From NCBI RefSeq assembly GCF_000367365.1, contig NZ_BARF01000133.1, positions 1-55,966 of the forward strand: a DNA stretch of 55,966 bases, given 5' to 3'. This DNA is from Streptomyces prunicolor NBRC 13075. GTDB lineage: Bacteria > Actinomycetota > Actinomycetes > Streptomycetales > Streptomycetaceae. The notes under the pieces were generated by a model that saw only the letters and a program-made list of their open reading frames with translations, had not been told where the DNA came from and searched no databases. Of this stretch, positions 1 to 8,357 are shown in pieces (positions within the stretch are counted from its first letter, which is position 1; each line of letters opens with the position of its first letter). The position numbers were made by a program, and so were the translations under genes.

Positions 1-854
1 AGTTGTGGCGCCATCGTGCCAGCTCGCATCTGACGTGTCTGACTGCTTGTGTCCGCGCTCTCGCAGGCTCGCACCTTGATCTCATCGGCCGCATACTTCA
101 CCGTCAGAGCCAGGACCGATTGCTGGTCACCGCGTTGGTAGCGGAGCAGTACCAGGCTCACCGCGCCAGCTGCAATGAGTCGCTCTACCGAAGCCGCGCG
201 CTCCCCGAGCGCATCGTAAATATCAGCCCAGGACCGGACAGGTCTACGAATCCGTCCCAGATCCTCCACCCACGCGAGCTGCCTGTTTGCCCGGCTGAAT
301 CCAGGGCGCCCTGCGCGCTTCTTCAAACGGTGCGGGGTATTCCAGATCTCCACAGTGCCGCTCGTGGAGCCGCAGCGGGTGCGCACGACGTGGCCCTCGA
401 GCCGAGCCAGGCTCTCGGCGTCATAGAGCACGAACGTCGTCAGGTCTGCTTCGAGGTACCGCTCAAGATCACAAACGTTGTCTCCCGGCCATCCAGCCGC
501 CGTCTGCTCGAGCCAGCCAGCGATTCGGGACAGCAACGTGTCGGGGGCAGTCCACGGCGCTCTGTCGGCCGGCCATACGTCGTCCCACAAGCACAAGTTG
601 CCGGAGACTCCAGGACGAGCTGCACGGTCGACGTGAAAGGTGACCTCCAGCTGTGCTCCCGTGTCTAGAAGCCGGACCTGCGGTGGATGAAAGGGGAAGC
701 GTTCGTCGACTTCGATCTCCACGCGCGCCCAGGTTTCGGCACCAGCACGGAGCCAAGGAACAGGTCCTCGTAGGCGTACACCATCGTCGGTGAAGCCATG
801 TGCTACCAAGCCCTCGCGGAGCAGGTCAGCGTCCCAGCTATCGGCCCCACTCAC
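1..854 (-). CDS. Partial E2-like (UBC-fold) N-terminus of a CBASS Cap2-type E2-E1 protein, runs off left edge
   Basis: An open minus-strand frame runs from a GTG at 854 to the window edge, 284 codons without a stop. The GTG overlaps the TGA of the upstream CD-NTase gene (GTGA), so the two are translationally coupled. Residues about 40-110 look like a ubiquitin-conjugating E2 core: an FPFHPP segment, then HVD at 74-76, then GNLCLW with Cys88 as the likely catalytic cysteine. In type II CBASS, Cap2 fuses such an E2 domain to an E1 (ThiF-type) domain and conjugates the CD-NTase C-terminus to cellular targets. Here the E1 half would lie outside the window, so the E2-E1 fusion is inferred from context. 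A stand-alone E2-like protein is the alternative. The plus-strand frame over the same DNA is a shadow. Confidence 0.72.
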   Translation of the reverse strand, partial: MSGADSWDADLLREGLVAHGFTDDGVRLRGPVPWLRAGAETWARVEIEVDERFPFHPPQVRLLDTGAQLEVTFHVDRAARPGVSGNLCLWDDVWPADRAPWTAPDTLLSRIAGWLEQTAAGWPGDNVCDLERYLEADLTTFVLYDAESLARLEGHVVRTRCGSTSGTVEIWNTPHRLKKRAGRPGFSRANRQLAWVEDLGRIRRPVRSWADIYDALGERAASVERLIAAGAVSLVLLRYQRGDQQSVLALTVKYAADEIKVRACESADTSSQTRQMRAGTMAPQ

Positions 855-1867
855 GCGTAGCGGTCCTGCCCCGCCGGGACCGCCAGCGCACCCTTGATGA
901 CGCTCCTGTTCTTGGTCGTACCGTCCGCGTTGCAGTAGTCGGGCAGTGGAAAGACATCCTCCGGTACCTCGGTGTTCTGGGTCGTACCCAGAAGCCGACG
1001 CCACTTCACAGCTGCCACACACCTATCTTCTTCACCAAGTGCTGCCTCGGCGAGATCTGCAGCTCTCGCCATCTGGTCTGCCGCCGCCTCAATCTGCTCT
1101 GCTGTGGCCTTCGTCTTGATCGTCTTATCGGACAGCGTGGGATCGACAGGTCCTTCATCCACGTGCTCCGGCAGGATCTCGGCGATCCGTCGCAGGATCC
1201 GTGTGAGGTATGCAGCGACCGTCTGCTCGTCCGGCTGCAACTCTTGAAAGGCGTGGTAGGTCAGGACCTCGAAGAAGTAGCCACCCGGTTGGTCATCGAC
1301 CCAGGTACGGCGCACCTGTCGGACGAGTTTGACGATCCGGACGTAAACACCGCTGTCTTCGTCGTCCTCGTACAGGAGAAACGACTTGTTCGCCGCAGTC
1401 GTCAGCTCCGTCATTTTGGTCGGGTTGGTCTCGACCCACCGCGCCAGGCCGTCTTCCTCGATCCGCTGAGGAATTTCCCAGTGATCTCCACACGGTCGTG
1501 CGATCACCACGTCCACCGACAAGTCGTAGTTGGGGAAGTCGACCTTGACCGAGCGATGCTGACGCTCCACGTCTCCCGGGAACGCCACGCCAAGAATATC
1601 GGCAACATGATCAAGAATTGCCCCTGGCCTGAGGGACCCATCGGCTTTGGTCAGCCGTGCGAATACATCGACGTCCTTCACCCGTTTGATGGAAACGTGC
1701 CGTTTGTACGACCCAATGAGCAATGGATCGACTCCGAGGCTACGAAGGCGTTCGTCATCCTCCAGCACTGTCGATACCTGCGCGTGTGCGTCTTGCGCGT
1801 GAGCAGCGTCCTCATCCGGCTCGACGGCGCTAAGTGCCTTTCCGAATTGGGTGGGAAGCGCGGCCAT
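851..1867 (-). CDS. CD-NTase (CBASS cyclic-oligonucleotide synthase)
   Basis: This is a cGAS/DncV-like nucleotidyltransferase of about 338 aa. The polymerase-beta fold signature is clear: LIGSYKRHVSI places the GS motif at 52-53, KDVDVF places the metal-binding pair at Asp65/Asp67, and DLSVDVV supplies the third acid at Asp119. The helical C-terminal half and its tail resemble CBASS enzymes that make cyclic di- or trinucleotides when phage is sensed. The start at 1867 was chosen because GAGAGGA lies about 7 nt upstream; the frame stays open to 1927. The next gene, an E2-like protein, overlaps the stop, which points to type II CBASS where the enzyme tail is conjugated to targets. No effector gene is visible inside the window, and the nucleotide product cannot be read from sequence. 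Confidence 0.85.
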   Translation of the reverse strand: MAALPTQFGKALSAVEPDEDAAHAQDAHAQVSTVLEDDERLRSLGVDPLLIGSYKRHVSIKRVKDVDVFARLTKADGSLRPGAILDHVADILGVAFPGDVERQHRSVKVDFPNYDLSVDVVIARPCGDHWEIPQRIEEDGLARWVETNPTKMTELTTAANKSFLLYEDDEDSGVYVRIVKLVRQVRRTWVDDQPGGYFFEVLTYHAFQELQPDEQTVAAYLTRILRRIAEILPEHVDEGPVDPTLSDKTIKTKATAEQIEAAADQMARAADLAEAALGEEDRCVAAVKWRRLLGTTQNTEVPEDVFPLPDYCNADGTTKNRSVIKGALAVPAGQDRYA

Positions 1868-1989
1868 CCCTGGTCCTCTCGCCCAATGGTGCGTCACTCT
1901 CGGAAGTGGGCTCAGTCGCGAAGCCACACATGCCCACTGCGCCCTAGCTCGGCCCCGTGCCGAACCCGCACCACATCGTTCCCAAGAGG

Positions 1990-2268
1990 CTACGACTCAC
2001 CACTGACAATCCCGGCCCGTGACGACCCACCGCCCCGCGGCGCCCAGGCCGACATGCAAGCCGGGCGGAGATCCACCACACCCAACAGCCCATGGGGCAC
2101 ATCACCGCGAGCGAGGCTGACATGAGGAAGTCGGGCCAAGATCAGACCGGCCGTCGACCATCGCGCCTGGTCAGAACCCCACAGCGTGATTGTGGAAGTC
2201 ACCACCCATACGTCAGCGGTGCCCATATCCACGACCAGGTCGTCTGCGATCTCGTCGGGGTTGGTCAC
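1990..2268 (-). CDS. Small hypothetical protein (92 aa) coupled to the broken GNAT gene
   Basis: The likely start is a GTG at 2268 that overlaps the TGA ending the GNAT reading frame (GTGA), giving 92 aa. Starting at 2346 would overlap the GNAT coding sequence out of frame. No family is recognised. The product has no membrane segment or signal peptide. Its middle contains a hydrophobic beta-rich stretch (VWVVTSTITLW) and its C-terminus is rich in Gly, Ser and Arg. It lies about 120 bp upstream of the CD-NTase on the same strand, but nothing in it looks like a CBASS effector. Confidence 0.5.
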   Translation of the reverse strand: MTNPDEIADDLVVDMGTADVWVVTSTITLWGSDQARWSTAGLILARLPHVSLARGDVPHGLLGVVDLRPACMSAWAPRGGGSSRAGIVSGES

Positions 2269-2812
2269 CGGTTCGCCTGGAGCATCACCGTGAGTACCGG
2301 CGAGGCCGGCGACGGCTGGCTCCGTCCAATGTCCTCGTACCCCCACGACTTGTAGAGCAGGTGGACCTTTCCGTCGCTGGCGACCGGGTTGACTATGAGG
2401 GTGACGTATCGCTCCTCACGGGTGGCGAGGAGTGCGTCATGAATGCGCCGACGGTGCCGGTCTTCCGCCAGGTCGGGCGGACGCCGATCTCCTTCAGGGC
2501 CACCGACGGGCGCTCGGTGTACTTCTCCGCCGGCGTCGGGCTGGTGCGCTGCCAGTACCGGTCGCCGTGGTCGATGGTGTTGCCGTAGGCGTAGCCGACC
2601 GAATGGCCGTCCGCGTACGCGAGGACGGCTACGAACCCCGCCTCAGTACCGTCGCGGTCCAGGCGTTCGCCGAACGCGGTGACCGCGTAGTTCGGCAAGT
2701 GCAGCAGCAGGGCGCGCACCTCGGCGTACACGTCGAGGAGGTCACTGCGGACGGTGTCGAGGGTGGTGAAGGTACGCAGTTCGATGGCAGGCGCCGTGGT
2801 TATGCGGCCATC
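2265..2812 (-). pseudogene. GNAT-family N-acetyltransferase, frameshifted
   Basis: The minus strand encodes a typical actinobacterial GNAT protein in two frames. The first frame (downstream of about 2790) gives the N-terminal half, with motifs such as YAEVRALLLHLPNYAV and ALKEIGVRPTWR. It breaks immediately after a KTGT segment, near 2450. The continuation is in another frame, which reads RRIHDALLATREERYVTL and ends at an in-frame TGA at 2265. One missing base restores the acetyl-CoA-binding helix. No good ATG or GTG start is seen near 2812, so the N-terminus may also be damaged. GNAT proteins transfer acetyl groups to small molecules or proteins; the substrate here is unknown. A sequencing error is the main alternative to true decay. 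Confidence 0.72.
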
Positions 2813-2985
2813 CTCCAGGTGGCAACATCAGCGGACAGGCCCTGACCCCACGTCAGGGTGAGGTCCGGGCCGCCGACCAGGTTTGTATGCCTGAGCCGAC
2901 GATGTGATAGCTCAACAAGCATCTGGGGGCCGAAAGGTGGGGACGAATACCGTTGCGTTCGGGCATGATGACGCCGCACTCGTCC

Positions 2986-3486
2986 CTATGCCCATCCGTC
3001 CAGCGACACCTGAGGACCACGGGTGAGATACCGGCCGAGAGCGCTCGCGGTGGTGTCCACGAACTCCTCAGGAATGGCCTCGGCATCGACCCAGCAGACT
3101 TGTGCGTGCTTACGTGGCTCGCGGTTCTCCGGTTCGCCGGTCCACTCGTGGGCTACGAAAACGACGGTCAGGAAACCGTTCGGGGCCTCGACGCCCCAGG
3201 CGCCATGGATGATGTGGGCGACCGTCAGAGCCTCAGGTTTCACGGTCAGGCCGGTCTCCTCATACAGCTCGCGCACCGCAGTCTCGGTGATGGGCTCGCC
3301 GGGTTCGCTCTTACCGACGGGAAGATCCCACATCCCCTGAGCGAACTTGGCGTTCTCACTGCGCTGGAGAAGGACGACGCGGTTGGTGGCCTTGTCATGG
3401 ACGATGACTGCGGCGACCAGCAGGGTCATGGATTCGAGGGCGGGCGGTAGGGCTTTGGGCTGGTCATCGGTTGTCCGCTGAGCCAC
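2986..3486 (-). CDS. Nudix hydrolase
   Basis: This is a 166-aa protein with a complete Nudix box: from Gly at about 59, the pattern G-x5-E-x7-REL-x-EE-x-G-L is read in GKSEPGEPITETAVRELYEE. Nudix enzymes hydrolyse nucleoside diphosphates linked to another moiety; the substrate cannot be deduced. It begins at a GTG with AAGGGA about 9 nt upstream. It lies 36 bp downstream of the XRE/TPR regulator on the same strand, so the two probably share a transcript. Nudix genes paired with HTH regulators are common in actinomycete integrative elements. Confidence 0.88.
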   Translation of the reverse strand: MAQRTTDDQPKALPPALESMTLLVAAVIVHDKATNRVVLLQRSENAKFAQGMWDLPVGKSEPGEPITETAVRELYEETGLTVKPEALTVAHIIHGAWGVEAPNGFLTVVFVAHEWTGEPENREPRKHAQVCWVDAEAIPEEFVDTTASALGRYLTRGPQVSLDGWA

Positions 3487-3522
3487 GGCTGGTGTCCCTT
3501 CGTCGGCCGGTTGGTGGGCAGC

Positions 3523-4878
3523 TTAGGCCAGTGCTTCGCGTGCGCGGCGGGCGAGTTCGGCTGCTCCGGGCACTTTGCGGCGCTGGTAAATGGAGAGGGT
3601 GGAGCGGAGTGAGGTGATGGCTTTGCGGGTGCGGTCGGAGGTCATTCCCTCCATGAGGGTCAGGGCCTGGGACCAGGCGGCGACGGCTTCGTCGGCGCGG
3701 GCTTGGGCGGCGAGGCTGTCGCCGAGGTCGGCGTAGGTGAGAGCGTGGACGCGCTTGTACTTCTCGGGGTCCCAGCGGATCAGCGCGTCTCGGTGCTGCT
3801 GTTCGGTGCCGATGTGGTCGGCGAGGTCGGTAAGGGTGCGGGCGGTGTGGCTGGCGACGGTGCCGGCGGCGGGGCCACTGACCCGGGAGTAGCTGGGCTG
3901 AGGAACGTCGTCGCGCAGGAGAGCGTCTTCGGCGGCGAGCAGGGCGCGGGCCGCTGCGGGCCTCTCACCGACGGCGGCGTAGGAGCGGGCGTGGGTGATG
4001 TGCAGGAGCGCCTCGGTCTGGCCGTCGACGTACCCGAGACCACGGACGAGCGCGCCTTCAACGAGATCGACGCAGTGGTGGGGCTGTTTGAGGCTAAGGG
4101 CCTGGTGGGCGAGGGCGCGCATCATCCAAGCGGCGTGGCCGTGCGGGTCGGCTTCCCAGGCGAGCTGGTAGCCGACCTGGTAGTAGCGCTGGGCGGCGCC
4201 CTCCTGGCCGAGGTCGTGGTGCTTCCACCCTGCCAGGTAGGCGAGTTCGGCCACGGCGCCGAAGGCTGCCCGCCGTAAGACTTCGCTCGGGAAACGTCCA
4301 CGGAGCATGGGGGCGGCGGTGTCGGCGAGGTACGCGGTGACCGTGGTCAGGCCATGCCCACCGCCGAGGCGTTCGTCGGCCGCGCTGAAGGCAGCGGTGA
4401 TCTGCCGTACGACGTCCACGTCCTCCGCTCCGACCACGGACGTGCCAGTGCGGGCACGGAGCATGCGAGCAGTGGCCTCATGGTCGTGAGCCAGCGGCAT
4501 CGCGACGCCAGCGGTGGTGAAGGCGGCCACCGCGAGGAAGCGGCGGCGCTCAACGTCCGCCCGGCCGAGGTCAGTTGCGGCAAGAACAGGATCCCCTTCG
4601 GCTGACCCCTCGCCATCAGGTGCGCGTAGACCGATCTCGGTCCGGGTGATGATGCGGCCCGTGCGGCGGGAGAGGGCTTCGGCGAGGTACTGGCCGGTCC
4701 GGCCGGTGGGCTGGCGGGTGCCGTTGGCCCAGTGGGAGACGGCCGACTTGTTGGTCTGGAGGATCTCGCCGTTCTCGGCCGCGATGCGCCGGACGTCTCT
4801 CGCCAGGGCCTCGTAGGTGCAGCCGGTCGCGGAAATGGTGTCGCGCAGGCGGGAGTTGGGGTCTCTCGGCGCTGCCAC
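3523..4878 (-). CDS. XRE-family regulator with TPR-like C-terminal domain
   Basis: This 451-aa protein begins at a GTG preceded by GGGAGG. Residues 1-85 form a helix-turn-helix (a NKSAVSHWANGTRQPTGRT recognition region). A short ERRRFLAVAAF linker with a hydrophobic stretch follows at about 110-130, and is often seen in this Streptomyces family. The rest is alpha-helical and resembles tetratricopeptide repeats with many AL..A..A positions, probably a ligand- or peptide-sensing module. It is divergent from the four-gene operon starting at 5103 and probably controls it and itself. The 224-bp intergenic region contains a CCGCGTATACCGC tract that could hold the promoter or operator. Confidence 0.85.
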   Translation of the reverse strand: MAAPRDPNSRLRDTISATGCTYEALARDVRRIAAENGEILQTNKSAVSHWANGTRQPTGRTGQYLAEALSRRTGRIITRTEIGLRAPDGEGSAEGDPVLAATDLGRADVERRRFLAVAAFTTAGVAMPLAHDHEATARMLRARTGTSVVGAEDVDVVRQITAAFSAADERLGGGHGLTTVTAYLADTAAPMLRGRFPSEVLRRAAFGAVAELAYLAGWKHHDLGQEGAAQRYYQVGYQLAWEADPHGHAAWMMRALAHQALSLKQPHHCVDLVEGALVRGLGYVDGQTEALLHITHARSYAAVGERPAAARALLAAEDALLRDDVPQPSYSRVSGPAAGTVASHTARTLTDLADHIGTEQQHRDALIRWDPEKYKRVHALTYADLGDSLAAQARADEAVAAWSQALTLMEGMTSDRTRKAITSLRSTLSIYQRRKVPGAAELARRAREALA

Positions 4879-5102
4879 GCTCGCCTCCCGTCCGGGGCTG
4901 TAAACCGCGTATACCGCTTCAACTGCCTCTCACCGTACCCACTGTGCGTGACGGAGGGTTCACTAATCATCAGCCGCCCGGCCCCGGTCCGACACCGAGA
5001 CCAGGCTCCCCCTTCGGCCGGGCGGCCCCCGAAGTTCCGTACGCCTACACCGGGTTCGGGCATTCCTGTGCCCGGACCCGGCCGATCAGAGACGGAGACA
5101 CG

Positions 5103-5870
5103 GTGACCACCATCGACACCACAGCTACGACGGACACGACGGCCATCACGGTCGTACTGCCCGAGGCGTTCGACGAGCGTTGGAGCCGCCTGCCCGGCAT
5201 CCAGATCGACGGCCGGCGCATCACCATCGACCCGGCCGAGTACTTCTTCCGCTTCGAGTCCAGCACGTGGCTCGTCGCCGACTGGGAGCTGGTCAAGTCC
5301 CAGCTCCTGAACGTGGAGGAGACGACCGAGAGCGCGGTCGAGCAGCTCGCGCTGGAGTTCATCAAGACCCACGCCAAGTCCACCTCGGACGCCTCCATGG
5401 TGCTCGCCACCGCCTACGAGGTGTACGCGTACCTCTTCCGCGACGAGCACCTCGCCGGCCTCGGCCTGCCGCAGTTCACCGCCGACCACCTGCGGACGCT
5501 GCGCGAGGCGGCCACGCTGATGGCGCTCAACAAGGTCGAGTTGGACGGACACATCTCCAACGTCGGCCCGTGCTGGTTCTTCCCCGCCGCCACCTCCGTC
5601 GTCTTCGACCTGGACGACGAGACGGGCGGCATGCTCGACGAGGTCTACCACGGCGGCTGGTTCAACGAGCACCGCCGCATCGAGGCCATCAAGGCCCACG
5701 CCGCCCTCGGCGGACGGCTCGTGCACGGCTGCCAGTCCGTGCCGGACCAGAGCGGTGGCGTCGTGGCGCCCTACGGTGCCTCGATGACCGCCTTCCGCGA
5801 CGACCTCGCGGCCTTCAAGTCCGGCTGGATCGAGCAGGTCTACGCCCACCGCGTGGACCCGGCCGCGTAG
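5103..5870 (+). CDS. Conserved hypothetical protein, first gene of a four-gene operon
   Basis: This 255-aa protein is read from a GTG at 5103 with GGAGA about 6 nt upstream; the frame continues upstream to 4944 but without a good start. The N-terminus is Thr/Asp/Ala-rich and probably flexible. The remainder looks globular and soluble, with an acidic helical middle and conserved-looking aromatic clusters such as YFFRFE, CWFFPA and YHGGWF. No family is recognised. It is followed 76 bp later by an APH-like kinase, then by a methyltransferase and an HAD-like protein, all on the same strand. That suggests a shared biochemical pathway. Confidence 0.75.
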   Translation: MTTIDTTATTDTTAITVVLPEAFDERWSRLPGIQIDGRRITIDPAEYFFRFESSTWLVADWELVKSQLLNVEETTESAVEQLALEFIKTHAKSTSDASMVLATAYEVYAYLFRDEHLAGLGLPQFTADHLRTLREAATLMALNKVELDGHISNVGPCWFFPAATSVVFDLDDETGGMLDEVYHGGWFNEHRRIEAIKAHAALGGRLVHGCQSVPDQSGGVVAPYGASMTAFRDDLAAFKSGWIEQVYAHRVDPAA

Positions 5871-5946
5871 CACCACCATCTTGGCTCCGGGGCGGGTCGG
5901 CACCTCTCGCCCGCCCCGGACGCCACCAACCCCCTGGAGCCCCCAC

Positions 5947-6858
5947 GTGACCGCGAACCCCACCACCGAACTCCTCGACAACCTGCTCACCCTGGCGAGC
6001 CGCACCACCGCCGTTCGCGAGGAGGTGCGCGTGTGGTCCATGTCCGGCGTCGAGCGCCTGACCTTCCCCGACGACACCACCGCCATCTTCAAGTACGCCA
6101 AGAGGCCGTTCGACAGCGAGGACCAGGCCCTCCGGCTGGCCCACACCCTCGGTGTCCCGGTGCCCACCGTTCACGCCTCCGCGGTGCTGGACGGCTGGCT
6201 CGGCATGCTGCTGGAAGACCTCGGCGCTCCGATTCGCGAGGCCGACGACCTCGACGGCGCAGCCGCAGCCGTCGTCCTGCACGGCACCCGCACCGCCTCC
6301 GCCCTGCCCGTCCTGGACCAGGAACGGCTGCGCACCCTGCCGACCCGAGCCCTGGAGCATCTCGGCCAACTCCGCAAAGCCGACCGGTGGCAGGACACGG
6401 ACGGCGTCGAAGACGCGCTCGACCGGATCGCCCAGGCAGCCGAGACCCGCTCGGCCGGTACGACGGTGGCGCCGTTCGGCTGGGTGCACTCCGAGTTCCA
6501 CCCCACCAGCCTCCACATCGGCCGGCACGGCTGGCGGCTGCTGGACTTCGCCCGCGCCTTCACCGGCCCCGGCCTCCTGGACCTCGCCAGTTGGCACGGC
6601 ACCCTCGACACCCCCGATCCCGTGCGCCTGCGGGTCTTCCTGGACACCTACGTCACCGAAGGCGGCACCCCCGATGCTCTCGCCGAACGCGGCGGACTGC
6701 CCGCCGAGCAGTGGGCACTGGGCTGGCACCGCATGTGGGCCGTCGAGTGGTTCATGGAGCAGTCCATCCGCTGGATCAACGACCCGGCCAGCGACCCCGC
6801 GTACATCAAGGCCGTACGCCGTCACCTCACCGATGTCCTGCACCTCTTGGAGGTCTAG
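5947..6858 (+). CDS. Aminoglycoside-phosphotransferase-like kinase with altered catalytic motif
   Basis: This 303-aa protein is read from a GTG at 5947 with GGAG upstream; the frame opens at 5881, but that N-terminus is low-complexity Pro/Arg. The fold of the APH/choline-kinase superfamily is seen in AIFKYAKRPF (possible ATP-binding lysine) and in GWVHSEFHPTSLHI followed by RLLDFARAF. The usual HxDxxxxN catalytic loop reads HSEFHPTS here: Asp is replaced by Glu and Asn by Ser. The later metal-binding Asp (LLDF) is kept. The enzyme may therefore be weakly active, use another chemistry or have a binding role. The stop codon abuts the start of the methyltransferase. Confidence 0.78.
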   Translation: MTANPTTELLDNLLTLASRTTAVREEVRVWSMSGVERLTFPDDTTAIFKYAKRPFDSEDQALRLAHTLGVPVPTVHASAVLDGWLGMLLEDLGAPIREADDLDGAAAAVVLHGTRTASALPVLDQERLRTLPTRALEHLGQLRKADRWQDTDGVEDALDRIAQAAETRSAGTTVAPFGWVHSEFHPTSLHIGRHGWRLLDFARAFTGPGLLDLASWHGTLDTPDPVRLRVFLDTYVTEGGTPDALAERGGLPAEQWALGWHRMWAVEWFMEQSIRWINDPASDPAYIKAVRRHLTDVLHLLEV

Positions 6859-7557
6859 GTGCTCGCCGCCCAGGCTTCCCCTTGGTACGTCCACGCGTTG
6901 CAACGCACCACGGCTGCTCCCGCCGAACCGCTGGCCGTGCCCGCCCGGATGGAATGGACCACCCGGCCCGGCAGCGGGCCCGGCGCCGAAATCCTCGGCC
7001 CGGACCTGCGCCACAAGCGACTGCTCGAACTCGGCTGCGGCCCCGGCCACAACGCTGCCCACCTCGCCACCCGCTACGGCGCCCACGTCACCGGCGTCGA
7101 CCTCGTCGGCCTCCAGGTCCGCCGAGCCCGCTCGCACTACGGTCGACTGAACAACCTCACCTTCGTCGCCGGCCACGCCCTGCACTACCTGCAAGCCACA
7201 GACGAGCAGTTCGACGCCGTCTACTCAGTCTTCGGCGCCATCGGTCTCGTTGCCCCCGAGCTTCTGCTCCCGGCCATCGCCCAGCACCTCAAACCCCGGC
7301 GCACTCTCGCCTTCTCGGTCCCCCACCCCCAACGCGGCGGCCTACGCCCCGCCACCGACGACCGGCCCCGCCGCGACTACGTCACCCTCCCCGACCGCAG
7401 CCAACTGCCCATCGCCCGCTGGGACTTCGACACCAACCGCTGGGAGAAACACCTCGACCGCGCCGGGCTCTGGCTCACCTCGGCCGAGGAGTTCCATGAC
7501 GCGCGCCACGGTGGCCGCTGGCCCACCACTCTCCTCATCACCGCGCGCAAGCTCTGA
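6859..7557 (+). CDS. Class I SAM-dependent methyltransferase
   Basis: This 232-aa protein starts at a GTG directly after the TAG of the kinase gene, so translation is probably coupled. The SAM-binding motif I is clear at about 54-63 (LLELGCGPGHNAAHLA), followed by the acidic end of strand beta-2 (HVTGVDL). The C-terminal half fits the Methyltransf_11/25 fold. The substrate is unknown. Position in the operon suggests it methylates something handled by the kinase and HAD-like proteins. Confidence 0.88.
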   Translation: MLAAQASPWYVHALQRTTAAPAEPLAVPARMEWTTRPGSGPGAEILGPDLRHKRLLELGCGPGHNAAHLATRYGAHVTGVDLVGLQVRRARSHYGRLNNLTFVAGHALHYLQATDEQFDAVYSVFGAIGLVAPELLLPAIAQHLKPRRTLAFSVPHPQRGGLRPATDDRPRRDYVTLPDRSQLPIARWDFDTNRWEKHLDRAGLWLTSAEEFHDARHGGRWPTTLLITARKL

Positions 7558-7587
7558 CCCCCAACCCGGCTCCCCTGGGAGAAACCG

Positions 7588-8160
7588 ATGCGCCCGCCCT
7601 ACCTCCTGCTCGACGTCGACGGCGTCCTCATACCTTTTCCGGACGCCGAAGAGGCCAGTCCGGCAACCCACAACCGGCACGATGTCGTGCCCGCTGACCG
7701 AAGCGCCGACGACCCGGTCACCATCTGGCTCAACCCTGCGCACGGCCCCTTGCTCATGCAGGTGATCCGGACCGGCCTGGTCACCCCCGTCTGGTGCACC
7801 AGCTGGCGCCACGATGCCAGCACTCTGATCGGACCGCTCCTCGGCCTCCCACCCCTGCCGTTCGTCGACCTCCCACGCCCGCAGATCACCACCAGCCACC
7901 CCAACGGGTATCTGTGGAAACGCGATCACGTCGACACCTGGCTCGGCGACGCGCCAGTTATCTGGATCGACGACGACTTCACCAGCCGCGACCACGAATG
8001 GGCGGCGGAACGCAGCACCCGCGGCCAGGCGACCACCCTGGTTCAGCCTGACCCCCACGTCGGACTCCTGGCCGAGCACCTGGTCGAAGTCCTGGCGTGG
8101 GCAGCGCTGTTGCCCGTCACACGGGCCGGTGTTCCAGACGCTTCAGCCAGGGCCGCATAA
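7588..8160 (+). CDS. HAD-like hydrolase
   Basis: This 190-aa protein begins at an ATG with GGGAGAA about 6 nt upstream. The HAD motif I is at the N-terminus (LLLDVDGVLIPF, nucleophile Asp and second Asp of DxD). Motif II-like CTSWRH and a late acidic motif IWIDDDF follow, consistent with a phosphatase. It is the last gene of the 5103-8160 operon, after an unknown protein, an APH-like kinase and a methyltransferase. The kinase/phosphatase/methyltransferase combination suggests small-molecule modification, but the substrate is unknown. Confidence 0.75.
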   Translation: MRPPYLLLDVDGVLIPFPDAEEASPATHNRHDVVPADRSADDPVTIWLNPAHGPLLMQVIRTGLVTPVWCTSWRHDASTLIGPLLGLPPLPFVDLPRPQITTSHPNGYLWKRDHVDTWLGDAPVIWIDDDFTSRDHEWAAERSTRGQATTLVQPDPHVGLLAEHLVEVLAWAALLPVTRAGVPDASARAA

Positions 8161-8357
8161 CAGCGATAAGGCTGCAGGAAGCGCCTGGCCGGCCAAGAGG
8201 CAAGCACCGACACCCTCCTGAGTAGAAAGCGGCGATGGCTGCCGGGTCCTCGCCGCCCAGAGTCGGGGCCGTCCAAGGCGCTTTGGTCGGCGGCCTGTTG
8301 GAGGAGCTGCTGGGGGCCACGGCCGCCGCTGCGCGCCGCCCGCTAACATCTCTCCGC

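Noticed and set aside
3..668. Long plus-strand frame of 221 codons
   Set aside because: It is the shadow of the E2-like gene on the minus strand; its composition is Arg/Ser/Pro-rich and has no recognisable motif.
4347..6167. 606-codon minus-strand frame across the regulator and operon starts
   Set aside because: It overlaps three well-supported genes in other frames and its translation is low complexity Gly/Val/Arg.
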